64,000 bases of DNA from Agapanthus africanus (GCA_030015575.1 JASDDO010000006.1:320464361-320528360), one strand, 5' to 3'; positions 47,763-59,895 are shown, counted from the first letter of the stretch. Notes: generated from the letters alone by a model not told the origin. A program made the numbers and translations.

Positions 47763-47944
47763 TAGGTTTTACCTTTCTGAGAGTAGGACGACCCTTGGTA
47801 GATGGAGTAGATGACTTAAGCAGAGTGGCGTAGCGTGGGTATGTTCCGCGGTATACTTACGATACGGTACTCCGCCTAAGTGAGCTTAGGACATAATTGC
47901 TTGTATTTCCTCCTTGATTCCATGCATTCCTTGATTCAATTGCA

Positions 47945-49200
47945 ATGTCCTTATCCCTCCTGTTTCTTATTCCAGCTTCGATGCCGCCAAAGACTACGAG
48001 AGCTCAACGGGCTGCCGCTAGGGATGAGCTTCGAGCGGGCCCGTCTGAGGTGAGAATCGAGCGGGATGATACGCCTACCCCTCAGGGTCAGATTGATCCG
48101 CCATCTCCAGACCGTATTGCCAGATTAAAGGCCGGTATGCAGGAGTTGCGACAGATGATGGGATCGTTAGTTGAGTCCAGTCGGGCACAGAGATCCGAGG
48201 ACGTTCCTTCCACCGCACAGACCGCGATTGTACCTACTGCCCAGACGGTTACTCCTAGTACTACTGCGACTATCCCTGTTTCACTACAGGAGTTTATGAG
48301 ACTGAGACCTCCAGCTTTTACCGGTACGGATGCGACAGAGGACCCACAGGCATTTTTTGATAGGATGGCTAGGATTTGTCGTTCGTTGAGGTGTTCTGAT
48401 GATAGATGGGTGGAGTTCGCGAGTTTTCGTCTGGAGGGCCTTGCCCAGACGTGGTACAATTCAATAGAGAGAGGCCGAGCTGCAGGTCTACCTCCTATGA
48501 CCTGGGACGAGTTTACAGCTGCATTTCTTGCCCGTTTCCTTCCGGAGAGTGTCCGAGATGCTCGAGCTCATAGTTTTGAGTCTTTGCGCAAGACTCCTGG
48601 GATGACAGTGTCTGAGTATGATATACAGTTTACCCAGTTGTCTCGATATGCTCTGTACCTAGTAGACACTGAAGAGAAGAGGATAAAGAGGCTTGTGTGA
48701 GGGCTTGACACACAGCTATTCCTTGCCATCGGCACCCAGCACTTTGACACATACACAGCCGCGATGGATGCAGCCTTACTTTTGGAGGAGCGCATTTCTG
48801 AGAATCCGGTCGTTTCTGGGCCGAAGAGGATCCGTACTGATACGCTAGCCCAGCGGCAGATGGGTAGACACCGTGATAGATTCTTTCCGGGAGATGGCGG
48901 CGGCAGAGGATTGAGACGAGGTCAGTTATTTGGTTCATATCCGCAGACCCAGCAGTCGTCGCCGGGATGTTTTCGGTATGGAAGTCAGTACCATCATGTC
49001 AGAGACTGTACCATGGGGCTCCAGGGCGCGGCGACAGTGCCACATGTGACCTTACCATCTTTACCACCTCCTCAGAGAGCTCTACTTCTTACCCCCGATG
49101 AGGCTCCACACCAGGCAGATGCTCCTAGAGGTCGTGGGCGTGGAGGTCCTGTTCAGAGAGGACGAGGTGACAGAGGAAGAGGCCGAGGTAGAGGCAGAGG
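47945..49200 (+). pseudogene. Gag of the Tekay-type element
   Basis: From MPPKTTRAQRAAARDELRAG (ATG ~47981) the frame gives plant gypsy Gag: LRPPAFTGTDATEDPQAFFD, then the FRLEGLAQTWY and FLARFLPESVRDA segments of the capsid fold. A TGA at 48698-48700 interrupts it; the frame then continues with GLDTQLFLAIGTQ. The zinc knuckle near 48968 reads C-F-R-Y-x4-H-x4-C; the second Cys is Tyr, consistent with one G-to-A change. A Gly/Arg-rich linker (49120-49210) leads into the protease. Confidence 0.9.
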
Positions 49201-52200
49201 ACAGCCAGCTATTAGTGGTGGACAGGCCCGAGTGTTCGCGTTGACTCCTCAGGATGCGCAGGCATCCAATGCCGTCGTGACAGGTACTCTGCCAGTATGT
49301 TCTTTTGATGCACGTGTATTATTTGATCCAGGCTCCACACATTCTTATGTATCCACATACTTTGCACCGAGGTTAGGCCGAGAGTCTTCTTCGTTAGATC
49401 AGCCGCTTGTCGTTATTACTCCGGTAGGCGAGTCGTTTGTTGCCCGTTTTGTGTACCGATCGTGTCCCGTTCGTATCGGGGAGAGAGATTTTTCAATTGA
49501 TTTGATTCTCCTCGATATGCTAGACTTCGACGTTCTTCTTGGTATGGACTGGCTAGCCACCTGTTATGCATCTGTTGACTGCCGTGAGAAGGCAGTCAGA
49601 TTCAGTTTTCCTGGTGAGCCGGTTCTTGTTATTCAGGGAGATCGTAGCGCTACCTTTCCCAGCTTGATTTCTTCTCTTCACGCTAGTCAGCTCTTGAGGA
49701 AAGGGTGTCAGGGATTCTTAGCCTATGTTTGTGATACTAGCGCTACAGAGGTTCCGTTGGACCAGGTCCCTGTTGTGAGAGAGTTTCCTGATGTATTCCC
49801 TGACGAGCTGCCTGGTCTGCCACCAGAGCGCGAGATTGAGTTCTGCATTGACTTGATCCCCGGCACGGGGCCTATCTCTATACCACCTTATCGGATAGCC
49901 TCGGCGGAGCTTAGAGAGCTGAAGGATCAATTACAGGACTTGCTGGGTAAATGGCTTATCTGACCGAGTGTGTCACCTTAGGGTGCTCCCGTCCTGTTTG
50001 TTAAGAAGAAGGACGGCAGTATGCGCTTATGCATTGATTATCGTCAGCTGAACCAGGTTACTGTGTGGAACAGATATCCCTACCCCGCATTGACGACTTA
50101 TTTGATCAGCTCCAGGGTGCGGGGTACTTCTCGAAGGTTGATTTACGGTCAGGTTATCACCAGTTGCGGGTTCGGAAGGAGGATATTCCGAAGACCGCTT
50201 TCCGTACACGTTATGGTCATTATGAGTTCTTGGTGATGTCGTTCGGGCTCACCAATGCCCTAGAAACATTTATGGACTTGATGACCAGTGCATTCAGGCT
50301 GTAGCTTGATCAGTTCATCATTGTGTTCATTGACGACATCTTGGTTTATTCTCGGAGCCGGGAGGAGCACGAGCAGCACTTGCGTATCACATTGCTGACT
50401 TTAAGGGAGCATCAGCTGTTCGCCAAATTTTCCAAGTGCACATTCTGGCTAGACAGTGTCGACTTCTTGGGTCATGTGGTGATGAGAGATGGTATTTGTG
50501 TGGACCCGAAGAAGATCGAGGCAGTTCAGCGTTAGCCCAGACCGGTATCAGTTACAGAGGTTCGCAGTTTTTTAGGTCTGGCCGGCTATTATCGACATTT
50601 TGTCCAGGATTTCTCCCGTATTGCTGCACCGTTGACTTGGTTGACCCGGAAGGGGGTTCCTTTTGATTGGAATGAGGCATGTGAGGATAGTTTCGAGCAG
50701 TTGAAGACTCGTCTGACTACTGCACCAGTGTTATCATTGCCTTCAGGATCAGGCGGTTTCATGGTATTTTGTGATGCTTCTCGAGTGGGGCTGGGCTGTG
50801 TATTGATGCGGCACGACAGAGTTATCGCGTATGCTTCTCGGCACTTGAGGAAACACGAACATAACTACCCCACTCATGATTTAGAGATGGCTGCAGTGGT
50901 GTTTGCACTCAAGATCTGGAGACATTACCTATACAGCGAGTCGTGCCAGATATTCACTGACCATAAGAGCTTGAAGTATATCTTTCAGCAGCGAGATCTA
51001 AATCTGAGACAGTGCCGTTGGATGGAGTTGGTAAAAGACTATGACTGCGAGATTCTTTACCATCCGGGCAAGGCGAATGTGGTGGCAGATGCTTTGAGTA
51101 GGAGGCCCGGAGGTAGCCTATCTTGTTTGAGCGCAATACAGATGCAGTCGACGGCGGATTGGCAGGTTTTATGTAACAGCAGAGTGCATTTCGAGTTTAC
51201 TCCTACAGGGGGACAGCTGGCCCATTTCAGAGCACGCCCACAGTTACTTGACTGTATCCGCGAGGCACAGTCCGGCGATGCCCGTATTTTATTATCGAGC
51301 AGATTCGGCAGGGCAGAGTTTTCGAGTTCGTGATTGATGATCAGGGGATACTTCGATTTGGGACTCGACTGTGCGTACCAGATTCTGAGGGACTGAGGCG
51401 TGATATCCTTGAGGAGGCACATAGATCGTGTACAGTGTTCATCCAGGTTCCACCAAGATGTACCGTGATTTGAGAGAGGTTTACTGGTGGGACGGGATGA
51501 AGAAGGATATTACAGACTTTGTATCGAGATGCCTGACTTGTTAGCAAGTCAAGGTCGAGCACCAGAGGCCATCCGGCGAGTTACAGCCTTTGCCCATCCC
51601 TGAGTGGAAGTGGGAACAGGTCTCCATGGACTTCATTATGGGTCTACCCAGGACCAGTCGAGGGTATGATTCTATTTGGGTGATTATGGATCGACTGACG
51701 AAAGCGGCTCACTTTCTGCCAGTGAAGACCACTTTTGGATTTGCTCAGTACGCCCAGGTTTATATTGATGAGATCGTGCGACTACATGGCGTCCCGACTT
51801 GCATCGTGTCCGACCGGGGCACCCAGTTTACCAGCCGATTATGACAGAAACTTCAGGAGGCTTTGGGCACCCGATTGAGTTTTAACACAGCTTTTCATCC
51901 GCAGACTGACGGTCAGTCAGAGCGTACTATTAAGACTCTTGAGGACATGCTCAGAGTTTGTGTTTTAGATTTCGGTGGTAGCTGGGATCGTCATTTGCCC
52001 TTGATCGAGTTCTCCTACAATAATAGCTTTCAGAAGATGATTCAGATGGCACCTTTCGAGGCTTTATATGGGAGGAAATGTCGATTGCCCGTATGTTGGA
52101 CAGAGCTCAGGGAGAGCAGTATTTTAGGGCCGGTGATCGTGCAGGAGATGACCAAAAAGATACAGCTGATTTGGGACAGGATGAGAGCAGCACAGAGTAG

Positions 52201-52678
52201 GCTGAAATCATATGCTGACAGGTGCTGTCGCTGACTCGAGTTCACTGTTGGCGATCATGTTTTCCTGAGGGTCTCTCCGACGAAGGGTGTGATGAGATTT
52301 GGGTGGAAAGGAAAGCTTAGTTCTAGATATGTTGGTCCCTTCGAGATCCTTGAGCGTGTCGGTTCAGTGGCTTATCGGTTAGCTCTTCCGCCCAGCTTCC
52401 CCGATGTTCACCCCGTGTTCCATGTTTCGATGCTCCGCAAGTACCTTTATGACCCTTCCCATATGATTCAGCACCAGATGATCCAGCTGGAGCGCGATCT
52501 TTCATTCACCGAGCAGCCGGTGGTCATTTTGGATCGGCAGGTGAAGAAATTGAGGTCGAAAGTTATACCGTCCGTCAAGGTTCTTTGGCGTGGCCCAAAT
52601 AGCAAGGAGGTCACCTGGGAGACCGAGTACGAGATGAGGAAGAAATATCCCCATCTTTTTGAAGGTACGCGTAGTTAA
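49201..52678 (+). pseudogene. Pol of the Tekay-type element: protease, RT, RNase H, integrase, chromodomain
   Basis: Protease: LFDPGSTHSYVS (near 49320), where a DSG or DTG is usual, so it is altered, and the later [55 protein letters not shown], and the catalytic FIDDILVYS (~50325). RNase [15 protein letters not shown] and the HKSLKYIF segment. Integrase: TEST-like core with [29 protein letters not shown] and the HPQTDGQSER motif. C-terminus: VRFGWKGKLSSRYVGPFEI-like linker and a chromodomain ending VTWETEYEMRKKYPHLF. Stops at 49961, 49979, 50302, 50533, 51542, 51842 and 52232, and frameshifts near 50075, 51290 and 51428, kill it. Chromodomains guide integration to chromatin marks. Confidence 0.9.
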
Positions 52679-52685
52679 ATTTTAA

Positions 52686-52719
52686 ATTCGGGGACCGAAT
52701 TTCTTTAAGGGGGGAAGAT
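52686..52719 (+). other. Polypurine tract of the Tekay-type element
   Basis: ATTCGGGGACCGAATTTC then TTTAAGGGGGGAAGA, the conserved block before a Tekay 3' LTR. The LTR starts at 52720, with TATAACGC instead of TGTAACGC. Confidence 0.9.
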
Positions 52720-54118
52720 TATAACGCTTCGAAAATCGTTTAGGCAGTTTTTCGATAATCGGTAAATAATCAGTCTTTTCCGTAAAAAGTCAAAATAATT
52801 ATTTTTCAATATAGGCCTAATTATACAAAATTTAGATAAGATAATGCTAGAAATTGGTCACTAAATTGTCACTTAAAAATTTCTAGTCTTTTAAATTTTT
52901 TTCCTTAATTAATTATTTTTAATATTTTTTTAAGCTTTTAAAAATACATTAAATTAGTGATAAAAACAAATTTAAATGGGTAAATTACACACTTAAGAAC
53001 CATTATAAACTAAAATTTAGTGTTAACAAAAATTTTATCAAAACATACCAAGAATTGTGGTTTTATGGTCAAAAAATGAAATAAAAATGATTTTTTTAAT
53101 AAGAAATGATGTGATATGCATTAAATGACATTAAAAGATACTTTTTGTGTGGAAATTTCCACACAATTCCTCCATTCTCCCCCTCCCACACCCTAGGCCG
53201 AGCCTACTAGCTGCTGCTCCCCATTTTCCCTTCTCCTTTTTCTTTCAAATTCCTTCAAAATCAACAAAAAATTCACCGAAATCCACAATTTTCTTCGCTA
53301 ATCAAACCTAATCCCTATTCTACCTCTTCTCAAACCCAAATTGGATTAAAACAAGGAAAAAGGAGGTGTCTTGGAGGCTAGTGCAAGCTAGGGTTCACAA
53401 CTTGTAAGGTATAATTCTAATCTAGTTGTTAAATTGTAGTTTAAATATGCTAAATTAGAAATTTAAAGTGTGAAAATTGGTCGTAAATTCTTGTTTAAAA
53501 AATTCTATTAAAGGTTTGAAATTTTAATCAGGGTTTGAAGCATTGTAATTGGGTTAAAGTTAGTGTTGTGGCCATCTAGTGGGTTATTTTGGATAATTAT
53601 GCTAGATTGTATCGCTATATCGTTAATTCACAATGTTTGCATCGAAATCGCTGTGTTAATACTTACTAGGTTTTCGATAAATTTAGGAGGTGATTTAATT
53701 GCGATATCTTGACGATATTATTGGCATCTCCTACAACATTTAGGGTGTGCGAATGCGGAGCTTGGTTTAGTCGGGTTTTAGTTTTGACGGTTGCCCCGAA
53801 ACGACGATTTTAGTTAAGGTTTTAGTGATTTTCGTGTGTTTTCCGCGCACCGAGTGTAGGGTGTTTTTTGTCACCCCATTGAGATGGGAATACGCGCGCG
53901 CTTGTCAGGCGTACTACAGATTCCCCCTGCCTAGGGTAGGCGGGGGTTTAATAATTGTGGGGATCCGAATCTCCGGCAGCCGCGGACTAAGCTGCCGTTA
54001 ATTACCTCTTGCCTTTGAAGCGAGAGAACCTCCGATTGACGGGTTAAACTGGTCATGCGAACTCAATGCGCAGTGTACGTGTGTTTTGTTTTGGAGGGGG
54101 CTTAGATATATCGGGGGT

Positions 54119-54209
54119 CCCGCTACCCGGATAGCGGGCTGGGGGTCAAGGGGGCTAGCAGCCCCCTGCGGGGTGCGGGGCAGCGCCCCGTTAGAATTTT
54201 TTTTCTAAC
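54119..54209. other. Cluster of four stem-loops in the nested LTR
   Basis: CCCGCTACCCGGATAGCGGG (54119-54138), GGGGCTAGCAGCCCC (54151-54165), GGGGCAGCGCCCC (54177-54189) and GTTAGA-T(n)-TCTAAC (54190-54209) follow one another closely. Confidence 0.75.
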
Positions 54210-54247
54210 AGGGACCGTGTCGTGGAGTATGTGTGTGTGTACATATG

Positions 54248-54303
<56 letters not shown>

Positions 54304-54333
54304 GATAAGGGGGGAAAAGGCATCCAAAAGATG

Positions 54334-54654
54334 TGTGGGGCCAGCGCCAACGTTTTGAGCGCAAGAGCGCTAGCGCGTCACGTGTCAGCACGTGGGCGCT
54401 CGGGCGCTAGCGCACTGAGCGCTAGCACGCCACGTGTCAGCACGTGGGCGTTGGCGCTTTGGGCGTGAATGCTCTGAGCGCTAGCGCGCCACATGTTAGC
54501 ACGTGGGCGCTTGGGTGCTAGCGCTTTGGACGCTAGCGCTCTGGACGCAAGAGCGCTAGTGCGCCACGTGTCAGCACGTGGGCGCTCGAGTGCTAGCGCT
54601 CTGGGCGAAAAAACGCTAGCGCACCACGTGTCAGCACGTGGGCGCTCGAGCAGC
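54334..54654. repeat. Array of CACGTG palindromes, five units
   Basis: Each unit has CCACGTGTCAGCACGTGG (or one-base variants) plus GAGCGCTAGCGC-type palindromes. A sister array with six units lies at 56790-57170. ACGTGTC and CACGTG are the cores of ABRE and G-box elements bound by plant bZIP/bHLH factors; activity here is unproven. Confidence 0.85.
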
Positions 54655-54705
54655 AAAAGGGACTTGGTCCCTGCAATGGGAGTTGTACTCCCAGAAAGGA
54701 GCACT

Positions 54706-54707
<2 letters not shown>

Positions 54708-54763
<56 letters not shown>
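54708..54763. repeat. TA microsatellite
   Basis: About 28 TA units; the equivalent place in the other LTR (57229-57256) has about half as many. Confidence 0.95.
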
Positions 54764-54766
<3 letters not shown>

Positions 54767-55126
54767 GAGTTAAACTCCTAAGATGTTTTGAAGCTGATGA
54801 AAGACTTCTCCCCTTGAGCTCTAATTCATCCCCAAAGTGGGGTTTCTGGAGATGGGTCTCCTTCTTCCTTTGTTGGCCGGATCTTGAAGATCAAGAGATG
54901 TGAGATTTTAAAAATCTCTTCTTTTTGAGATCTGATCGTAGATCCAAGTTCCCCTTTATGGGTTTTGTGGTAAAAAACTATTTAGTTTTGAAGAAAGAAG
55001 AGTAAAACTCTTGATTTAATTCAAAAGAAAGAAGAAGATTTGAGACCTTCAGAAAGGGGAAAGAGGCACAAACCCTATGTTTTTTGAGAGAATGAAAAGT
55101 GTTTTTTTTTATTCATCATCATATTG

Positions 55127-55137
55127 CCTTATATAGG
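55127..55137 (-). promoter_or_regulatory. Candidate LTR TATA box
   Basis: CCTATATAAGG on the minus strand, also present at 57619-57629 in the other LTR. If used, transcription would start around 55100 and the palindrome array would be transcribed. Confidence 0.45.
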
Positions 55138-55529
55138 CTTACATATTTACATATAGCCCTTTGGGCTCTGCAAAATGGCATTTTGCCCATCCCATGGCTC
55201 ATGTGCCATTTCTTTTTTTGCACATAAGCCATGGGCTTACAAAATATTGGCTTTATGCCCATTTTGCATACATTCATGTATAAAAAATTATTTATTATAT
55301 GATCTATATTTTGGCATGGAGGAGGCTGGCCGCGGGCTCGACTTGGGCATGGGCCCGCTTGACCTGGGCTTGGGCCCACCTGGCTTGAGGTTGACCTTGA
55401 CCTTGACTCGGTCAACCGGTGTGCAAATTTTTACCCCAACAAAGTGCCCCCCATCAACAAATGCACACCGCACATTTGAGTTGTGTGCATGAGATTGATG
55501 GATCTTGAAGTTGGACTTCGAGGCGGAAC

Positions 55530-56385
55530 ATCATCCCAGGGGCGGAGCATCATCCGGGGAGCATGATTCCCGGGGATCGGAGCATCATTCCGATTCGCGG
55601 AGCATAATTCCAAGGTCGGAGCATCATTCCGAAGAGTCGAAGCATAATTCCGAAGAGTAGAGGCATGATTCCAAGGATCAGAGCATCATTCCGAAGAGCG
55701 GAGCATGATTCTAGGGATCGGAGCATCATTCCGATGAGCGGAGCATCATTCCAGGGATCGGAGTATCATTCCGATGAGCGGAGAGCATCATTCCGATGAG
55801 CGGAGCATCTTTCCACGGATCGGAGCATCATTCCGATGAGCGGAGCATCATTCCAGGGATCGGAGCATCCCTCGGGGAGCATGATTCCCGGGGATCGGAG
55901 CATTATTCCGATTTGCGGAGCATAATTCCAAGGATCGGAGCATCATTCCGAAGAGCGGAGCATCATTCCAGAAGGATCGGAGCATGATTCCGAAGAGCGG
56001 AGCATGATTCCAGGGGATCGGAGCATCATTCCGAAGAGCGGAGCATGATTCCAGGGGATCGGAGCATCATTCCGAAGAGCGGAGCATGATTCCAGGGATC
56101 GGAGCATTATTCCGAAGAGCGGAGCATCATTCCAGAGGGATCGGAGCATCATTCCAGAGGGCGGAGCATGATTCTAGGGATCGGAGCATCATTCCGATGA
56201 GCGACAGACATTCTGACCGAAGCATAATTTCGATGCAGAGGTTGATTCCCAGACGAAGCATAATTCCGACAGGGAAGGCAAATACTCCGAGGCGAAGCAT
56301 GATTTTGACACAGGATACATTCTAAGATGGAGCATGATTCCGGGGTTCGGAGCATCATTCCGAAGAGCGGAGCATCATTCCAGGA
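55530..56385. repeat. Tandem repeat of CGGAGCATSATTCC units
   Basis: About 33 occurrences of GAGCAT by eye, in ~20-bp half-units alternating as CGGAGCATCATTCCGAAGAG and CGGAGCATGATTCCAGGGAT. It runs up to the gap and is probably longer than shown. Confidence 0.9.
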
Positions 56386-56585
56386 NNNNNNNNNNNNNNN
56401 NNNNNNNNNNNNNNNNNNNNNNNNNNNNNNNNNNNNNNNNNNNNNNNNNNNNNNNNNNNNNNNNNNNNNNNNNNNNNNNNNNNNNNNNNNNNNNNNNNNN
56501 NNNNNNNNNNNNNNNNNNNNNNNNNNNNNNNNNNNNNNNNNNNNNNNNNNNNNNNNNNNNNNNNNNNNNNNNNNNNNNNNNNNNN
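56386..56585. other. Assembly gap (200 N)
   Basis: Exactly 200 Ns, probably a placeholder of unknown true length. It hides most of the nested element's interior and the start of the gypsy LTR that ends at 56737. Confidence 0.95.
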
Positions 56586-56737
56586 CTTTTTATACTCTTG
56601 TCTCTTGTGTATTTATTTCTATATTGCTTAGCTACGCTTAGCGTATGTACTTCTGAGTACATACGTAGCGGACCTCGCCGCGTGTAGCGGACCTCGCCGC
56701 GTCCCCTTCGCCGTACACTGGGAAGCGGGGCGTGACA
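56586..56737 (+). repeat. End of another gypsy LTR, plus strand
   Basis: Ends GGGAAGCGGGGCGTGACA, nearly the same as the LTR end at 6511-6527. TAGCGGACCTCGCCGCG occurs twice in tandem (56667-56701). GTATA follows as possible target duplication. The remainder is in the gap. Confidence 0.75.
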
Positions 56738-57934
56738 GTATATATATAAAAAAAGGGGAAAAAGGCATCCAAAGGATGCGTGGGGCCAGCGCCAGCGCTT
56801 TGAGCGCAAGAGCGCTAGCGCACTGAGCAGTTAGCGCGCCACGTGTCAGCATGTGGACGCTCGGACGCTAGTGCACTGAGCGCTAGCGCGCCACATGTCA
56901 GCACGTAGGCTTTGGGCGCTAGCGCTCTGAGCGCTAGCGCGCCACGTGTCAGCACGTGGGGCGCTCGGGCGCTAGCGCTCTGAGCGCAAGAGTGCTAGCG
57001 CACTGAGCGCTAGCATGCCACATGTCAGCACGTGGGCGCTCGGGCGCTAGCGCTCTGGGCGCAAGAGCGCTAGCGCGCCACGTGTCAGCACGTGGGCGCT
57101 CGAGCGCTAGCACTCTGGGCGAAAGAGCGCTACCGCACCACGTGTCAGCACGCGGGCGCTCGAGCAGCAAAAGGGACTTGGTCTCTGCAATGGGAGTTGT
57201 ACTCCTAGAAAGGATCACTTATTATTCTGTGTATATTATATATATATATATATATATGAGGAGTTAAACTCCTAAGATGTTTTGAGCTGATGAAGGGCTT
57301 CTCCCCTTGAGCCCTAGTTCTTCCCCAAAGCGGGGTTTCTGGAGATGGGTCTCCTTCTTCTTCCTTTGTTGGCCGGATCTTGAAGATCAAGAGATATGAG
57401 ATTTTAAAAATCTCTTCTTTTTGTGATCCGATGGTAGATCCAAGTTCCCCTTTGGGGTTTTGTGGTGAAAAACTATTTAGTTTTGAAAAAAGAAGAGTAA
57501 AACTCTTGATTTAATTCAAAAGAAAGAAGAAGGTTTGAGACCTTCAGAAAGGGGAAAGAGGCACAAACCCTAGGTTTTTGAGAGAATGAAAAGTGTTTTT
57601 TTATTCATCATTATGTTGCCTTATATAGGCTTACATATTTACATATAGCCCATTGGGCTCTGCAAAATGGCATTTTGCCCATCGCTTGCTCATATGCCAT
57701 TTCTTTTTTTGCACATAAGCCACGGGCTTACAAAATATTGGCTTTATGCCCATTTTGCATACATTCATGTATAAAAAATTAATTTATTACATGATCTATA
57801 TTTTGGCATGGAGGAGGTTGGCCGCGGGGCTCGACCTGGGCATGGGCCCGCTTGACCTGGGCTTGGCCCCACCTGGCTTGAGGTTGACCTTGATTTTGAC
57901 TCGGTCAACCGGTGTGCAAATTTTTACCCCAACA
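56738..57934 (-). repeat. LTR of the nested element, right copy (partial)
   Basis: Matches 54299-55441 (from the AAGGCATCCAAA block onward), with six palindrome units rather than five. The part equivalent to 53855-54298 is missing, displaced by the gypsy LTR end and gap. Confidence 0.8.
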
Positions 57935-59895
57935 CCGAGTGCACGTTGTTGCCTAACTTGTGGGCGTTGATCTTTTCATATTGTGACTTGCGTCGTTCCA
58001 TGATATTTAATCTTATGTTGTGTGTTATGCAATTTTAGGATCGGTTGCGGAAACATCGGACGCGGCGTGCAATGGCAAAGCGGTGGTTGGATCAGATTAG
58101 CGCGGCGTCCGGATGAGTAGATTTATACATCTATGAGAAATCGTCTGGATGGAGCGAGGCGCCCCATAGTTAGGATCACTTTATTACTTGCAAACTATAT
58201 GCATAGTTAGTTAGTTAACCATCTCATTCATATACATACCCATCTAGTTATTCGTCTGCTGGCATTGCATGGATATCTATATACCTATGTGTGATATCAC
58301 CCCTTAAGACACTTACACCATTAACATTGGCTCATGTTGCACGCGTACTATTCATGTGAACACACACGCCTTGCTAATTGACATGTCACGAGCACTTTAT
58401 AACCTGCTTAGTTTAGTATCACCACTTGCATCATACATGATACATTGAATTGCATAGCATGTATATACCTTACATCATCATCATGCTTATATAGATTCCT
58501 AGTCACAAATCAATTGCATACCTTTGATATCATAAACATTTATCATATACAACATGTTGGGTATTATGATTTTCATGAGGATTTCAGTATTGATGAGATT
58601 TCTGAATTTTGGGGGAAAACCACAAGAATTTAACAAAAACTTATTATCATCATTTTTAAAATAAAGTTGCGGTTTTCTCGTGGATGTATGAGTCGTCCAC
58701 CATGAGTTTTCATATTTTCTGTTGGATTTCGAGACCCGATTCGAGGAGTGGATGAACCCGTCTCGGTACATGGTGGGCCCGGTATGGTACCCCGGGGCAA
58801 GAAGATCGAGTTGTAGATGATAGAGCCTGGCACGGGAAGACTACCTACCGGTGATGTCTGGCGCGGCGGATATCCAGAGATACCGATCGTTGTCGTGAGA
58901 TTTGATGATATGGGCCGATCCGGACTGACGGAGCCCGATGTATTGAGACATTGATATAGTGAGACATTGAGACAGATATATTTCCATATTTGGTGTCGAT
59001 GCTTGACACGGTTTTCCAGATGATTTCATTGATGGTACTTTAGCTATTTGCACAAATATTCTTTTTCTAAGTTAAGAATGCAGAGCTTATAGTATTTTAA
59101 ACACTTAGGATTTCGTATGATGTTGCATACATGTCATACATACTAGTGGCTATTACGTCACATCTAGACATACATGTTGTGACGCATTTGCGTGCATTCT
59201 TACGATAGCCTTATTAGATGTTATATTCTACCACGAGCTGGCAACCCACCCCGTTGTGCCACAGTGTCTTACAGGTCGGACCCGTCAGCCTTGTAGCGGC
59301 GGGCTTATCTTATCATTGGCTTCTTTTGCTCAGACTCGCGACATTGCTCGTAGGTGGGTTGCGAGGACACTTTATCTCTTTTGTACTATCATTTTATCTA
59401 GTATTCTCATTTACCACTTCTTATTTGTATATGCGACCTAGTGTTGAGACTGAGAGATTTGTGTATATGTGGTTTCTCTGGGGTCTGAGCTCAGTTGAGC
59501 CGACATTGTGTTTTCTTTATTTTGTGCTTCTTTATGCTGATTTGCTTGATATTGCATATATATTGCGTGTGGTTGTGATCCGCCTTGGGCGAAGAGCTAG
59601 CTCCCGCTTGGGGATGCCATTTTGTTATTACAGGTTTATATATCTTGTTGTACCCATTTTGGGGGCTAGTATTTATAAGGGAGACTCTGCCGAAATTTTC
59701 GGAGAATTTTGATGTTTTTAAAAGGGGGTTAATGCAACTTAATTGATTTTTTTTAGTCGTTTTCATGAAAGGTTTCCTTCATTCTTGTTGATTTGGTTTA
59801 GATTTTCTGGGCTTTGGCTGACTTAGATTACGTCACGCTGTTAGACGTCTCGTAATCTAAGTGTCAGTCACGTTCCGTACCTTCGGGTCGTGACA

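Larger units (their letters stand above)
53855..55441 (-). repeat. LTR of the nested element, left copy
   Basis: Contains a run of stem-loops (54119-54209), a GT microsatellite (54229-54303), a palindrome array rich in CACGTG (54334-54654), a TA microsatellite (54708-54763) and a minus-strand TATA box candidate (55127-55137). Confidence 0.8.
53855..57934 (-). mobile_element. LTR retroelement nested in the Tekay 3' LTR, Tat-like, largely hidden by a gap
   Basis: Flanked by CCGAG (53850-53854 and 57935-57939). Outer ends are TG...CA: left TGTAGGGTGTTTTTTGTC, right TTTTTACCCCAACA. The same right-end bases recur at 55428-55441, so 53855-55441 is one LTR (1587 bp); the other ends at 57934. I read it on the minus strand for three reasons: the start would be TGTTGGGGTAAAAATTTGC, a purine tract GATGGGGGGCACTT would precede the LTR at 55441, and CCTATATAAGG lies as a TATA box ~305 bp inside each LTR. 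The internal part is tandem repeats, then 200 Ns. No coding domain is visible. Tandem repeats beside the 3' LTR are typical of Tat elements, but the lineage is an inference. Confidence 0.75.
44653..59895 (+). mobile_element. Tekay-type Ty3/gypsy retrotransposon, full structure, decayed
   Basis: It runs from TGTAACGCTTCG (44653) to GGGTCGTGACA (59895). Target duplication GTCTT lies at 44648-44652 and 59896-59900, and it splits a copia RNase H. The 5' LTR is 3093 bp; the 3' LTR, with its nested insert and one duplicated target removed, is ~3091 bp. Gag, protease, RT, RNase H, integrase and a C-terminal chromodomain are present in Tekay order. Eight in-frame premature stops and about three frameshifts inactivate it. 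Confidence 0.95.
52720..59895 (+). repeat. 3' LTR of the Tekay-type element, split by a nested insertion
   Basis: Left half 52720-53854, right half 57940-59895. Joined, they parallel the 5' LTR along their whole length. The break point corresponds to ~45787 in the 5' LTR (inside CGCACCGAGTGCACG). Confidence 0.95.

Noticed and set aside
56327..56809. Open frames running across the N block
   Set aside because: They exist only because unknown bases cannot contain stops.
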